A DNA stretch of 20,960 nucleotides, from positions 2,116 to 23,075 of the forward strand of contig JABMDE010000087.1 of the NCBI GenBank assembly GCA_015904055.1, read 5' to 3'. The translations under genes were made by a program, and so were the position numbers. The notes below the pieces were generated by a model. It was not told where the DNA came from. It saw only the letters and a list, made by a program, of their open reading frames with translations, and made no database searches. This DNA comes from Nitrospira sp. (GTDB taxonomy: Bacteria > Nitrospirota > Nitrospiria > Nitrospirales > Nitrospiraceae). Each line of letters starts with the position of its first letter. The stretch's first letter is position 1. Positions 1 to 7,166 of this stretch are shown here, piece by piece.

Positions 1-899
1 ACATAGACAAAATCTTTCTTGGCGCATTCTGCCAATGTCATAGCCGCCTTTGCGCGGAGATCTCCAGCTGCAAGCTGATCAGAATCCACTGCATCGAGAC
101 CGGCACAAATCCCGGCGCCCCGCTGCACATCGCTCGTGGCCACAACCGCACCCTTGATACGATACTTTTCCGGCAGGCTCGGCCACATGACAGCCCGCCC
201 TTCACCCCACAACCACACACAGTTCGCCGGTTTCTTGCCTGCAGCGACCCGTTCATCATTCACGGGATGATCACGCAAAATCAGGTGCGCGGCGTCCATG
301 AGTTTTCTGAGTATGTCGGCGCCGTCACCGGTCGGTAACGCCTCTGCAATGGACCGACCGAGGACTGTCTTGGGATCGACGCAGACCGCCCGTGACTTTC
401 CATTGACCCATACCATGAGATGGCGATGACCCGCTCCGGGATAAAACTGGATGGTCTCGGACCCAAGCTGTTCGTTGATCGCCTCGATCAATTCACGAGC
501 CTCTTCCGTATCGATCAACCCGGCCGTCGCATCGTCCAATATCACATGGGCGCCCAATTTCTTGATCTCGCCGCCGGTCTTCCCGCCTTCAGGCCTCACG
601 GTCACCATCGTGCACCGGTACGCAACATCATGTTCCGCGACAGAGACCCCCAAGCTGGCCGCTTCTAGCGGACCCGGCCCTTGATAATATTTCTTTGGGT
701 CATAGCCAAGAATTGCCGTACTGCTCAATCCGCTTCCATAGAGCAGGCCGTCAGCGGGGATCACAAGCCGTCCAAGCTCTCCACTCTGGGCGAGCCGGTC
801 GAGATGGGGGGTTGAGGAGGCCTGAAGTGGTGTGCGGCCGCCCAGTTCTTGCCGAGGCTGGTCGGCCATTCCACCGGCATGCAGGATCACATATTTCAT
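1..899 (-). CDS. Phosphoglycerate-mutase-like protein, proposed homoserine kinase (C-terminus cut by window edge)
   Basis: I read 299 uninterrupted codons from an ATG at 899 to the left edge; roughly 100 C-terminal residues are off-window. The protein belongs to the archaeal-type cofactor-independent phosphoglycerate mutase family (alkaline phosphatase superfamily). Visible family signatures are ELGGRTPLQ (residues 18-26), ILGYDPKKYYQGPGPLEAAS (63-82), ATAGLIDTEEAREL, FYPGAGHRHLMV, a VWLWGEG motif and GAGICAGLDAV. Many bacteria keep this subfamily beside hom and thrC, where it is proposed to replace the GHMP homoserine kinase ThrB. Here it follows thrC by 16 nt, with a GAGG ribosome site, so I infer homoserine phosphorylation. 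Ser56 aligns with the usual nucleophile. The first metal-ligand Asp of the usual GDGMAD motif is Gly9 (AGGMAD), and the GSDVAN stretch is altered. A glycolytic mutase role is the alternative. Confidence 0.8.
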   Translation of the reverse strand, partial: MKYVILHAGGMADQPRQELGGRTPLQASSTPHLDRLAQSGELGRLVIPADGLLYGSGLSSTAILGYDPKKYYQGPGPLEAASLGVSVAEHDVAYRCTMVTVRPEGGKTGGEIKKLGAHVILDDATAGLIDTEEARELIEAINEQLGSETIQFYPGAGHRHLMVWVNGKSRAVCVDPKTVLGRSIAEALPTGDGADILRKLMDAAHLILRDHPVNDERVAAGKKPANCVWLWGEGRAVMWPSLPEKYRIKGAVVATSDVQRGAGICAGLDAVDSDQLAAGDLRAKAAMTLAECAKKDFVY

Positions 900-915
900 C
901 AGGTCTGCACCATCC

Positions 916-1974
916 TCACATCCGCAAGAGACGTGCGACATCCTCACGTGTCGCCTTCACCGTCAACGGTTGTTTCGACACGCTGATTGCGGTATCGGCA
1001 TCTTTCAAGCCATGCCCGGTCAGGGTGCATACCACCGTCTCGCCTTCTCGCAACATCCCGGCCCGATGCAATTTGGCCACCCCTGCAACCGATGCCGCAG
1101 AAGCCGGCTCGCAAAAGACACCCTCTGTAGCCGCCACTGCGGTATAGGCCTGCAAGATTTCTTCATCGGTCACCATATCGATCGCGCCGGAGGATTCCTC
1201 GACCGCCCGCAGCGCCGCCGACCAACTAGCCGGGTTTCCAATGCGAATCGCCGTCGCCACCGTCTGTGGCTCCTCCACGATCTTTCCCAGCACAATCGGA
1301 GCCGCACCGGCAGCTTGAAATCCCATCATGCGCGGACGTTTCGTCGTTTGATTCGCCGCGTGATATTCTTGATACCCTTTCCAGTAGGCCGTAATGTTCC
1401 CCGCATTGCCAACCGGCAGCACATGGACCGTCGGCGCGTCACCGAGTTGATCGCACACCTCGAACGCGGCCGTCTTCTGGCCTTCGATCCGGAATGGATT
1501 CAGAGAATTCACCAACTCGATATGATGGACGGCTGATAGATCCTTGACAAGCGTAAGCGCCTGATCGAAGTTCCCTTCGATTTGAATCACCGTGGCTTGA
1601 TGCATCATCGCTTGGGAAAGCTTTCCCATCGCAATCTTACCGGCGGGAATCAGTACATAGACGGCCAACCCCGCACGGGCGCCATAAGCGGCGGCAGCAG
1701 CAGATGTGTTGCCGGTCGAAGCGCACATCACGGCCCGTGCGCCCTGTTCGACCGCCTTCGAGATAGCCATCGTCATGCCGCGGTCTTTGAACGAGCCGGT
1801 TGGATTCATGCCCTCGAATTTGAGGTGCAGGTCAACCCCGGGTGCAATCGCCTGAGCCAGCCGCGCCGCTCGAATGAGCGGCGTATTACCTTCCGCCAAG
1901 CTGATGACCGGCGTCTTCTCTGAGACGGGAAGAAACTTGCGATATTCCTCAATAATGCCGCGCCAGCGATTCAT
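916..1974 (-). CDS. thrC: Threonine synthase
   Basis: ThrC is the PLP-dependent enzyme that converts O-phosphohomoserine to threonine, the last step of the pathway, in the cytoplasm. The 352-residue length fits the short bacterial class. The PLP-binding lysine lies in [11 protein letters not shown] (Lys63), and [17 protein letters not shown] supplies the phosphate and substrate loop. [20 protein letters not shown] is a typical mid-protein signature, and LTGHGLKD lies near the C-terminus. I start at the ATG at 1974 ([16 protein letters not shown]). An in-frame ATG further upstream, at 2079, would overlap hom by about 90 nt and adds an unconserved sequence. The gene starts 16 nt after the hom stop and is followed 16 nt later by the mutase-like putative homoserine kinase, so it is the third gene of an alaC-hom-thrC-kinase operon. 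Confidence 0.95.
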   Translation of the reverse strand: MNRWRGIIEEYRKFLPVSEKTPVISLAEGNTPLIRAARLAQAIAPGVDLHLKFEGMNPTGSFKDRGMTMAISKAVEQGARAVMCASTGNTSAAAAAYGARAGLAVYVLIPAGKIAMGKLSQAMMHQATVIQIEGNFDQALTLVKDLSAVHHIELVNSLNPFRIEGQKTAAFEVCDQLGDAPTVHVLPVGNAGNITAYWKGYQEYHAANQTTKRPRMMGFQAAGAAPIVLGKIVEEPQTVATAIRIGNPASWSAALRAVEESSGAIDMVTDEEILQAYTAVAATEGVFCEPASAASVAGVAKLHRAGMLREGETVVCTLTGHGLKDADTAISVSKQPLTVKATREDVARLLRM

Positions 1975-1990
1975 CCGATCACTCGTCCAT

Positions 1991-3304
1991 TCACTCGTCT
2001 TGGCCTTCCACTCGAATAAGTGTCGCAGGTTCTGACACGAAGGCTTTGCGGTTGATGTCGCGCAGCGCCGTTTGCACATCGCGCTCTTTGGCCATGTGCG
2101 TCTTGATCACCACCGGCACCGTTTGCCCTTCCCGGCGTCCCTGCTGCAACATCGACGAAATACTGATGCCGCAACGGCCCAACTCACCGGCAATCTGCGC
2201 CAAGACGCCGGGACGATCGACAACCATGAATCGCAGATAGTAGAGCGAACTGATTTCCTCTATCGGTTTCATGCGCAACGGCCGACGCTGATCCTGGCGA
2301 AACGACGCAACCGGCACACGGCCGACTGCGCCCTTGAGCAGATTTCGACCGATGGCGATCACGTCACTCACCACGGCGCTCCCGGTCGGCATCGATCCGG
2401 CCCCGCGGCCGTACAACACGACGTCGCCGACTGCGTCGCCGACCAACTGAATGGCGTTGTAGACACCGTCGACCTGCGCGATAGGCGACACCGACGGCAC
2501 CATCGTGGGGTGCACACGGGCTTCCACTTCGCCGTCCGCAAACTTCGCAATGCCCAGCAGTTTGATCGTAAAGCCAAACTCCTTCGCATAGGCGATGTCG
2601 GTTGGCGTGATATGCGTAATCCCTTCGGTATAGATTTCCTTGCAATTGACCGGCGTACCGTAGGCCAAGCTGACAAGAATGGCCAGTTTATGCGCCGAAT
2701 CGATTCCCGCCACGTCGAAGGTCGGATCTGCTTCGGCGTATCCGGCTTGCTGTGCATCCTTGAGTACCGACTCGAAACTCTCGCCCTCGCGGGTCATCCT
2801 CGACAAAATATAATTCGACGTCCCGTTGATGATGCCGTAGATGGATTCGATCGTATTGCCTGCAAGGCCTTCCGTGAGCGCCCGAACGACGGGAATCCCG
2901 CCACCCACGCTGGCTTCGAATCCCACATCGACACCCTGGCGTGACGCGGCCTCAAAAATCTCTTCTCCGTGGAGAGCCAGAAGCGCCTTGTTCGCCGTCA
3001 CCACCTGCTTGCCCGCCGCCATCGCCTCCAGAATGACGCGTTTGGCGGTGTCGTATCCGCCGATCAATTCAATGACGACATCCACGGCAGGATCGTGAAT
3101 CACCTGCTTCGCATCGGTCGTCAGAATCCCCGATGGCAGCAGGACTCCGCGATCCCGCGTGATATCCAAATCGGCAATGCGAATCAGTTCAACCGGCACA
3201 CCGACCCGGCGGCGAATGAGCGCCGCGTTGTCGAGCAGAACCTTCGCGACGCCAGTCCCCACCGTGCCGAATCCGATGATGCCGACCCCGATGCGAGACG
3301 TCAT
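1991..3304 (-). CDS. hom: Homoserine dehydrogenase with C-terminal ACT domain
   Basis: Hom performs NAD(P)H-dependent reduction of aspartate semialdehyde to homoserine, the branch point to threonine and methionine. The 437-residue length is standard for the monofunctional enzyme. The Rossmann motif [11 protein letters not shown] is at residues 8-18. The substrate domain has [20 protein letters not shown] and [15 protein letters not shown], whose lysine and aspartates are the conserved catalytic set. An ACT domain starts near residue 350 ([20 protein letters not shown]), which in this family usually mediates feedback inhibition by threonine. The start ATG overlaps the alaC stop by four bases (ATGA, 3301-3304), indicating translational coupling. 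No aspartokinase gene is in view. Confidence 0.97.
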   Translation of the reverse strand: MTSRIGVGIIGFGTVGTGVAKVLLDNAALIRRRVGVPVELIRIADLDITRDRGVLLPSGILTTDAKQVIHDPAVDVVIELIGGYDTAKRVILEAMAAGKQVVTANKALLALHGEEIFEAASRQGVDVGFEASVGGGIPVVRALTEGLAGNTIESIYGIINGTSNYILSRMTREGESFESVLKDAQQAGYAEADPTFDVAGIDSAHKLAILVSLAYGTPVNCKEIYTEGITHITPTDIAYAKEFGFTIKLLGIAKFADGEVEARVHPTMVPSVSPIAQVDGVYNAIQLVGDAVGDVVLYGRGAGSMPTGSAVVSDVIAIGRNLLKGAVGRVPVASFRQDQRRPLRMKPIEEISSLYYLRFMVVDRPGVLAQIAGELGRCGISISSMLQQGRREGQTVPVVIKTHMAKERDVQTALRDINRKAFVSEPATLIRVEGQDE

Positions 3305-4497
3305 TCTTCCGCTCCGTCGAGTTTGAGCGTTTTGCGAATCCCCCTCACGGCTTGGCGCGTGCGATGCTCATTTTCCACCAGCCCGAACCGTACATACTCA
3401 TCCCCACCTTCACCGAAGCCGATCCCGGGAGAAACCGCAACTTTCGCTTCCTTGAGCAGGAGTTTTGAAAATTCCAGGGACCCCATATGGCGATAGGGAA
3501 GAGGAATGTGCGCCCACACGAACATCGTGGCCATCGGCTTCGCCACCCGCCAGCCGATACGATTCAATCCACCGACGAGTACGTCACGCCGTTTCTGATA
3601 GCGCAAGACCGTCTCCTTGACGCATTCCTGCGGTCCGTTCAACGCGATCACGCTGGCGATTTGAATGGGCTGAAAAATACCGTAGTCCAAATAGCTCTTG
3701 ATCTTCGCCAGCGCACCCACGACCTCACGATTGCCCACACAAAATCCCACGCGCCAGCCAGGCATGTTGTACGCTTTGGAGAGGGTATAGAACTCCACTC
3801 CGATGTCCTTCGCACCCGGCACTTGCAGAAAACTCGGCGCTTTGTAGCCGTCGAACACCAGATCGGCATACGCCAGATCATGGATAACAATGACGTTGTG
3901 CTCCTTGGCAAACGCCACGATCTTTTTGAAAAACTCGAGGTCCACCACAGCGGTGGTCGGGTTGTGCGGGAAATTGATGACGAGAATTTTCGGGCGCGGA
4001 AACGTCTGGCGATAGACACGCGTCAAATCTTCAAAGAAATCGCTGTCCTGGCGCAGCTCAATTCCACGCACCTCACCGCCCGCTATGATGAAGCTATACA
4101 TGTGGATCGGATAGGTCGGCGTTGGAGTCAACACTACATCGCCGGGACCGATTGTGGCCAAGGCCAGGTGGGCCAGCCCCTCCTTGGACCCGATGGTGAC
4201 GATGGCTTCCGTCTCAGGATCCAGATCCACATTGTAATTTCGCTTATACCATCCGCAGATTGCATGCCGGAGCTTGGTGATCCCGCGTGAAGCGGAATAG
4301 CGATGGTTCTTGCTCTTCCGGGTTGCCTCGATCATCTTCTCGACGATGTGCGTCGGCGTCGGCTGGTCCGGATTGCCCATGCCGAAGTCAATGATATCTT
4401 CGCCGCGCTGCCGAGCATCAAGCTTGAGCGATTGCACTTGTGCAAAAACATACGGAGGAAGTCGCTTGATTCGATAAAACCCGTCGCCTAGCCCCAT
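3301..4497 (-). CDS. alaC: AlaC-like class I/II aminotransferase
   Basis: This PLP-dependent aminotransferase (398 aa) closely resembles E. coli AlaC (YfdZ), the glutamate-pyruvate transaminase, along its whole length. Shared stretches include [56 protein letters not shown] and [18 protein letters not shown], where Lys241 is the Schiff-base lysine, and then [19 protein letters not shown] and [14 protein letters not shown]. Predicted activity is pyruvate plus glutamate to alanine plus 2-oxoglutarate. A related 2-oxo acid or a role in branched-chain synthesis cannot be excluded from sequence. It is first in the operon, 70-odd nt below a good promoter. An AGAGGAGG ribosome site sits 3 nt from the ATG, slightly close but strong. 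Its stop overlaps the hom start, tying its expression to threonine synthesis. Confidence 0.9.
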   Translation of the reverse strand: MGLGDGFYRIKRLPPYVFAQVQSLKLDARQRGEDIIDFGMGNPDQPTPTHIVEKMIEATRKSKNHRYSASRGITKLRHAICGWYKRNYNVDLDPETEAIVTIGSKEGLAHLALATIGPGDVVLTPTPTYPIHMYSFIIAGGEVRGIELRQDSDFFEDLTRVYRQTFPRPKILVINFPHNPTTAVVDLEFFKKIVAFAKEHNVIVIHDLAYADLVFDGYKAPSFLQVPGAKDIGVEFYTLSKAYNMPGWRVGFCVGNREVVGALAKIKSYLDYGIFQPIQIASVIALNGPQECVKETVLRYQKRRDVLVGGLNRIGWRVAKPMATMFVWAHIPLPYRHMGSLEFSKLLLKEAKVAVSPGIGFGEGGDEYVRFGLVENEHRTRQAVRGIRKTLKLDGAEE

Positions 4498-4784
4498 GAC
4501 CCTCCTCTGACTTTCTCGGTGATCCTCAACGTGTTCTCTTGGTCACTTCACTAAAGAGCCGCGTGAGAGGCCTATTCTAATGGAGGGCTCCAGTCGAGTC
4601 AATTTGCCCCGTGATTCTGTGGAGTTCTGAGTTCATCGCCCTCTAACCCCGGCCAGCCGGTTTGGGTTCACTGTGCACGAGTCTGTTCTTGCTCCCTCTC
4701 TCTTCTTTCTGCTACTAATATCGGACGGTATTACCTCGTTTTTGCCTTTTTTTTCTTGTACTTCACAGACAGGATGGAGGACTC
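4498..4784. other. Divergent intergenic region between alaC and the pdxJ operon
   Basis: This 287-nt non-coding gap separates two divergent operons. It holds the alaC promoter (4574-4602). On the plus strand it has a GC-rich imperfect hairpin near 4645-4670 (AACCC paired with GGGTT around CCGGCCAGCCGG). It also has pyrimidine-rich tracts at 4690-4710 and 4740-4757. I found no convincing plus-strand -35/-10 pair. The TTGCTC and TACTAA elements near 4690-4720 are too poor to call. GGAGG at 4776-4780 is the ribosome site of the next gene. Confidence 0.6.
4574..4602 (-). promoter_or_regulatory. Sigma70-type promoter of the alaC-hom-thrC operon
   Basis: Reading the minus strand, a TTGACT -35 box (4597-4602) is separated by exactly 17 nt from a TAGAAT -10 box (4574-4579). 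Each box matches the consensus at five of six positions. It points at alaC and would give a leader of about 70 nt. No obvious T-box, leader peptide or attenuator fits in that short leader. Confidence 0.7.
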
Positions 4785-6230
4785 GTGGCCCGGCTGGGTG
4801 TCAATATCGATCATGTGGCAACTTTGCGACAAGCGCGAGGAGGGAACGATCCTGATCCGTTAGCTGCCGCTATTCTTGCCGAACTTGCCGGTGCAGATGG
4901 ACTTGTCGTCCATCTGCGCGAAGACCGCCGGCACATTCAAGACCGGGACCTTCAGCTCCTGCGTGACATCATCCGCACAAAACTCGATCTGGAAATGGCG
5001 GCAGACGACGCGATGACCAAAATCGCACTCACGGTCAAACCGGATCTGGTCACCCTTGTACCGGAAAAACGGCAGGAACTCACAACCGAGGGTGGATTGG
5101 ACGTGGCGGGACAACGCGAGCAGATCCAGAAAATTATTACGCTCTTGCACGAAGGCGGAATCCCGGTCAGCGTCTTTGTCGAACCCGACTTCAATCAGAT
5201 CAAGGCTGCGCATAAGGTGTCGGCGGATTTCGTGGAGCTGCATACTGGCCGCTATGCGAACGCCACCCGCTCCAAGGAGGCCGACGCAGAATTCGAGGCC
5301 ATCACCCAAGCAGCCAAGCTCGCATATAAACTGGGCATCGGCGTCAACGCCGGGCACGGATTGAATTATCGCAACATCAAGCGCTTAACCCATATTCCTG
5401 AAATCGTCGAATACAATATTGGGTTCGGCCATGCCGGAATCATTGCAGGCTCTGTCGGCAAAACCGGCGCGGCAGCTATGGCTGCGCGAGCGGCCCTTCG
5501 AATCGGAGCCGGGCTGGTGACCGTCGCAGTCCCTTCCAGCGTCAACGACGTGTTGGAGGCAAAACTGCTGGAGGCCATGACCATCCCGATGCCGGAAACC
5601 AAATCGCGAACCTTTGCGCGCACGGCATTCGACCGGCTCACCGCCTTTATCGCCGCCAGAACTGCGATTGCGATCGGCCCTGGGTTATCAACCCATCCGG
5701 AAACGGTCGAATTAGTGCAAGCCCTGACCAAACAACTCGATCGTCCTGCTGTCCTGGATGCCGATGCTCTGAATGCGCTGGCCGGCCGCGCATCGATGCT
5801 CACAGCATGTAACACGCCTCCGATTCTTACGCCCCATCCTGGTGAGATGGCCCGGCTGGAAACCGACGCGACGCCCCAGACGGTCAATGCCAATCGAATC
5901 GACACTGCCTCCAGGTTTGCACGGGAACGGGGAGTATTCATTGTCCTGAAAGGCGCCCGAACCGTAGTCGCAAGGCCGGACGGAACTGCGGCAATTTGTC
6001 CGACCGGGAATCCCGGAATGGCAACAGCAGGAACAGGTGACGTCTTAACCGGCATGATCGTGGGATTGTTAGCCCAAGGCCTGTCACCATGGGACGCCGC
6101 CTGTACAGCGACCTACCTGCATGGGTGTGCCGGAGATTTAGCCGCAGCTGAAAAGGGACAGGCAGGACTGATCGCAGGAGACTTGATTGAGCAGATACCT
6201 TTTGCCAGCAAGATGATCCATGAAACCTAA
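4785..6230 (+). CDS. Chimeric PdxJ::NnrD protein (pyridoxine 5'-phosphate synthase N-part fused to NAD(P)HX dehydratase domain)
   Basis: Residues 1 to about 213 are PdxJ, which condenses 1-deoxyxylulose 5-phosphate with aminoacetone 3-phosphate to make pyridoxine 5'-phosphate. They show [63 protein letters not shown] and [10 protein letters not shown]. PdxJ normally continues as NIGH(S/A)II plus about 25 residues of helix. Here NIG runs in frame into [20 protein letters not shown] (residues 214-233), which is the ADP/ATP-dependent NAD(P)HX dehydratase domain of NnrD. That domain continues with [11 protein letters not shown] and the active-site loop [15 protein letters not shown]. Missing are the PdxJ C-terminus, the NnrD N-terminal epimerase domain and the first residues of its kinase-like domain. 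The start is GTG with GGAGG four bases upstream; an ATG at 4774 is out of frame. PdxJ function is doubtful; the dehydratase active site is present. Confidence 0.88.
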   Translation: MARLGVNIDHVATLRQARGGNDPDPLAAAILAELAGADGLVVHLREDRRHIQDRDLQLLRDIIRTKLDLEMAADDAMTKIALTVKPDLVTLVPEKRQELTTEGGLDVAGQREQIQKIITLLHEGGIPVSVFVEPDFNQIKAAHKVSADFVELHTGRYANATRSKEADAEFEAITQAAKLAYKLGIGVNAGHGLNYRNIKRLTHIPEIVEYNIGFGHAGIIAGSVGKTGAAAMAARAALRIGAGLVTVAVPSSVNDVLEAKLLEAMTIPMPETKSRTFARTAFDRLTAFIAARTAIAIGPGLSTHPETVELVQALTKQLDRPAVLDADALNALAGRASMLTACNTPPILTPHPGEMARLETDATPQTVNANRIDTASRFARERGVFIVLKGARTVVARPDGTAAICPTGNPGMATAGTGDVLTGMIVGLLAQGLSPWDAACTATYLHGCAGDLAAAEKGQAGLIAGDLIEQIPFASKMIHET

Positions 6231-6831
6231 CCGAGCAAGATCCCGCGCGAGAAAGAGCGATCAAGTACGGAAGGCAGGGCGGAGAGCGGCTGCCGATTCA
6301 CCTGAGGTTGTGCTCACCTCCCTTGCTGCAACTGAATCGCTTGGCCGTGCTATTGGCCGTGCTCTCACAGGAGGAAACGTGCTGGCATTGATCGGTGGAT
6401 TAGGTGCCGGCAAAACCTCCATGGTCCGCGGCATCGCAACCGGCCTCGACGCGCCGCCCGATTCTGTCAGCAGTCCCACTTTCGTATTGGTACATGAATA
6501 CCGAGCCCGTCTTCCCCTGATTCATGTCGATCTGTACCGGCTGCACAGCGACGCAGACATCGAATCGATCGGACTTACAGACTATTTCACCGACCGAACG
6601 GTTGTGGCCATCGAGTGGGCCGACCGGTTTCCCGCCTTGCTTCCGGAAGACCGGCTGGAAGTGTGGTTGACCCACCGAAGTCCGGCTACCCGGATCGTGC
6701 GGTTCACCGCGAAGGGACCGCATTCTCGCTCGTTGCTGGCCCGCATCGATCAAGCCCGTCGCTTGGCCAAACGCCCACCGGCTTCGCAGACGCGAAAGGC
6801 CACCGGCCCAAGAAAGGCTTCGACTCGATGA
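6220..6831 (+). CDS. tsaE: tRNA threonylcarbamoyladenosine biosynthesis ATPase TsaE
   Basis: TsaE is the P-loop ATPase that works with TsaB and TsaD in forming N6-threonylcarbamoyladenosine at position 37 of ANN-decoding tRNAs. The 203-residue protein has the Walker A motif GGLGAGKTS (Lys65, Thr66), the switch-like [10 protein letters not shown] and the family signature HVDLYRL followed by GLTDYF and AIEWADRF. The first 30 and the last 30 residues are rich in Lys and Arg and fall outside the conserved core, so a start further downstream is possible. I keep the ATG at 6220, which overlaps the upstream chimera by 11 nt. The stop (TGA) overlaps the start of the next gene in ATGA. Confidence 0.93.
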   Translation: MKPNRARSRARKSDQVRKAGRRAAADSPEVVLTSLAATESLGRAIGRALTGGNVLALIGGLGAGKTSMVRGIATGLDAPPDSVSSPTFVLVHEYRARLPLIHVDLYRLHSDADIESIGLTDYFTDRTVVAIEWADRFPALLPEDRLEVWLTHRSPATRIVRFTAKGPHSRSLLARIDQARRLAKRPPASQTRKATGPRKASTR

Positions 6832-7166
6832 TTCGTTTGAGTATCGTCGGCATTCTTTTGCTGCTCTCGCTGGCCTTCTTTCTTCAAAACCAGGAGCAAG
6901 AAGTCACCCTTCGATACTTTTTCGGATTACTGGAGGCCTCGACGCCTGTGTACAAACCCATCATGGCCGGCTTTGTGGTTGGCCTCTTGGTTGCAGTGAT
7001 TTTACTGTTTCCTCCATGGGTACGTGGCCGTATCGAGCTCAGACGAAAAACGAAGGCGCTGCAAGAAGCCGAAGTAGACCTCGAGCGACTTCGTCAGTCC
7101 GTCCAGAACGCCTCCGACCGTCTCCCGGCATCACCGGGGCCTTCACAGGGCGTCACGGATGATTGA
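6828..7166 (+). CDS. LapA-domain small inner-membrane protein
   Basis: This 112-residue protein has two membrane segments: residues 2-18 ([17 protein letters not shown]) and about 42-60 (KPIMAGFVVGLLVAVILLF). They are joined by a loop with QNQEQEVTLRYFFG. After PPWVRGRIELRRK comes a charged helix, probably a short coiled coil. The pattern matches the DUF1049/LapA family, whose E. coli member works with LapB in lipopolysaccharide assembly control. That role is only an inference here, because no lapB is in view. The ATG at 6828 sits in the ATGA overlap with tsaE, with AAAGG about 10 nt upstream. An open frame extends upstream to 6615 inside tsaE, but it is shadow sequence and not membrane-like. 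The stop overlaps mutS by 8 nt. Confidence 0.8.
   Translation: MIRLSIVGILLLLSLAFFLQNQEQEVTLRYFFGLLEASTPVYKPIMAGFVVGLLVAVILLFPPWVRGRIELRRKTKALQEAEVDLERLRQSVQNASDRLPASPGPSQGVTDD

Noticed and set aside
1975..2079. The longer thrC start at 2079.
   Set aside because: It would overlap hom by about 90 nt and add residues unlike any ThrC N-terminus; the ATG at 1974 gives the standard length.
2072..2944. A 290-codon open frame on the plus strand, opposite hom.
   Set aside because: The hom frame below it is fully conserved with all motifs; this frame is a low-information shadow.
4690..4720. A plus-strand promoter TTGCTC/TACTAA for the pdxJ operon.
   Set aside because: The boxes match poorly and the spacing is off, so it is not better than chance in this T-rich tract.
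6615..6827. An upstream extension of the LapA-like gene inside tsaE.
   Set aside because: The sequence there is out-of-frame tsaE; the ATGA junction at 6828-6831 and the membrane segment right after it fix the start.
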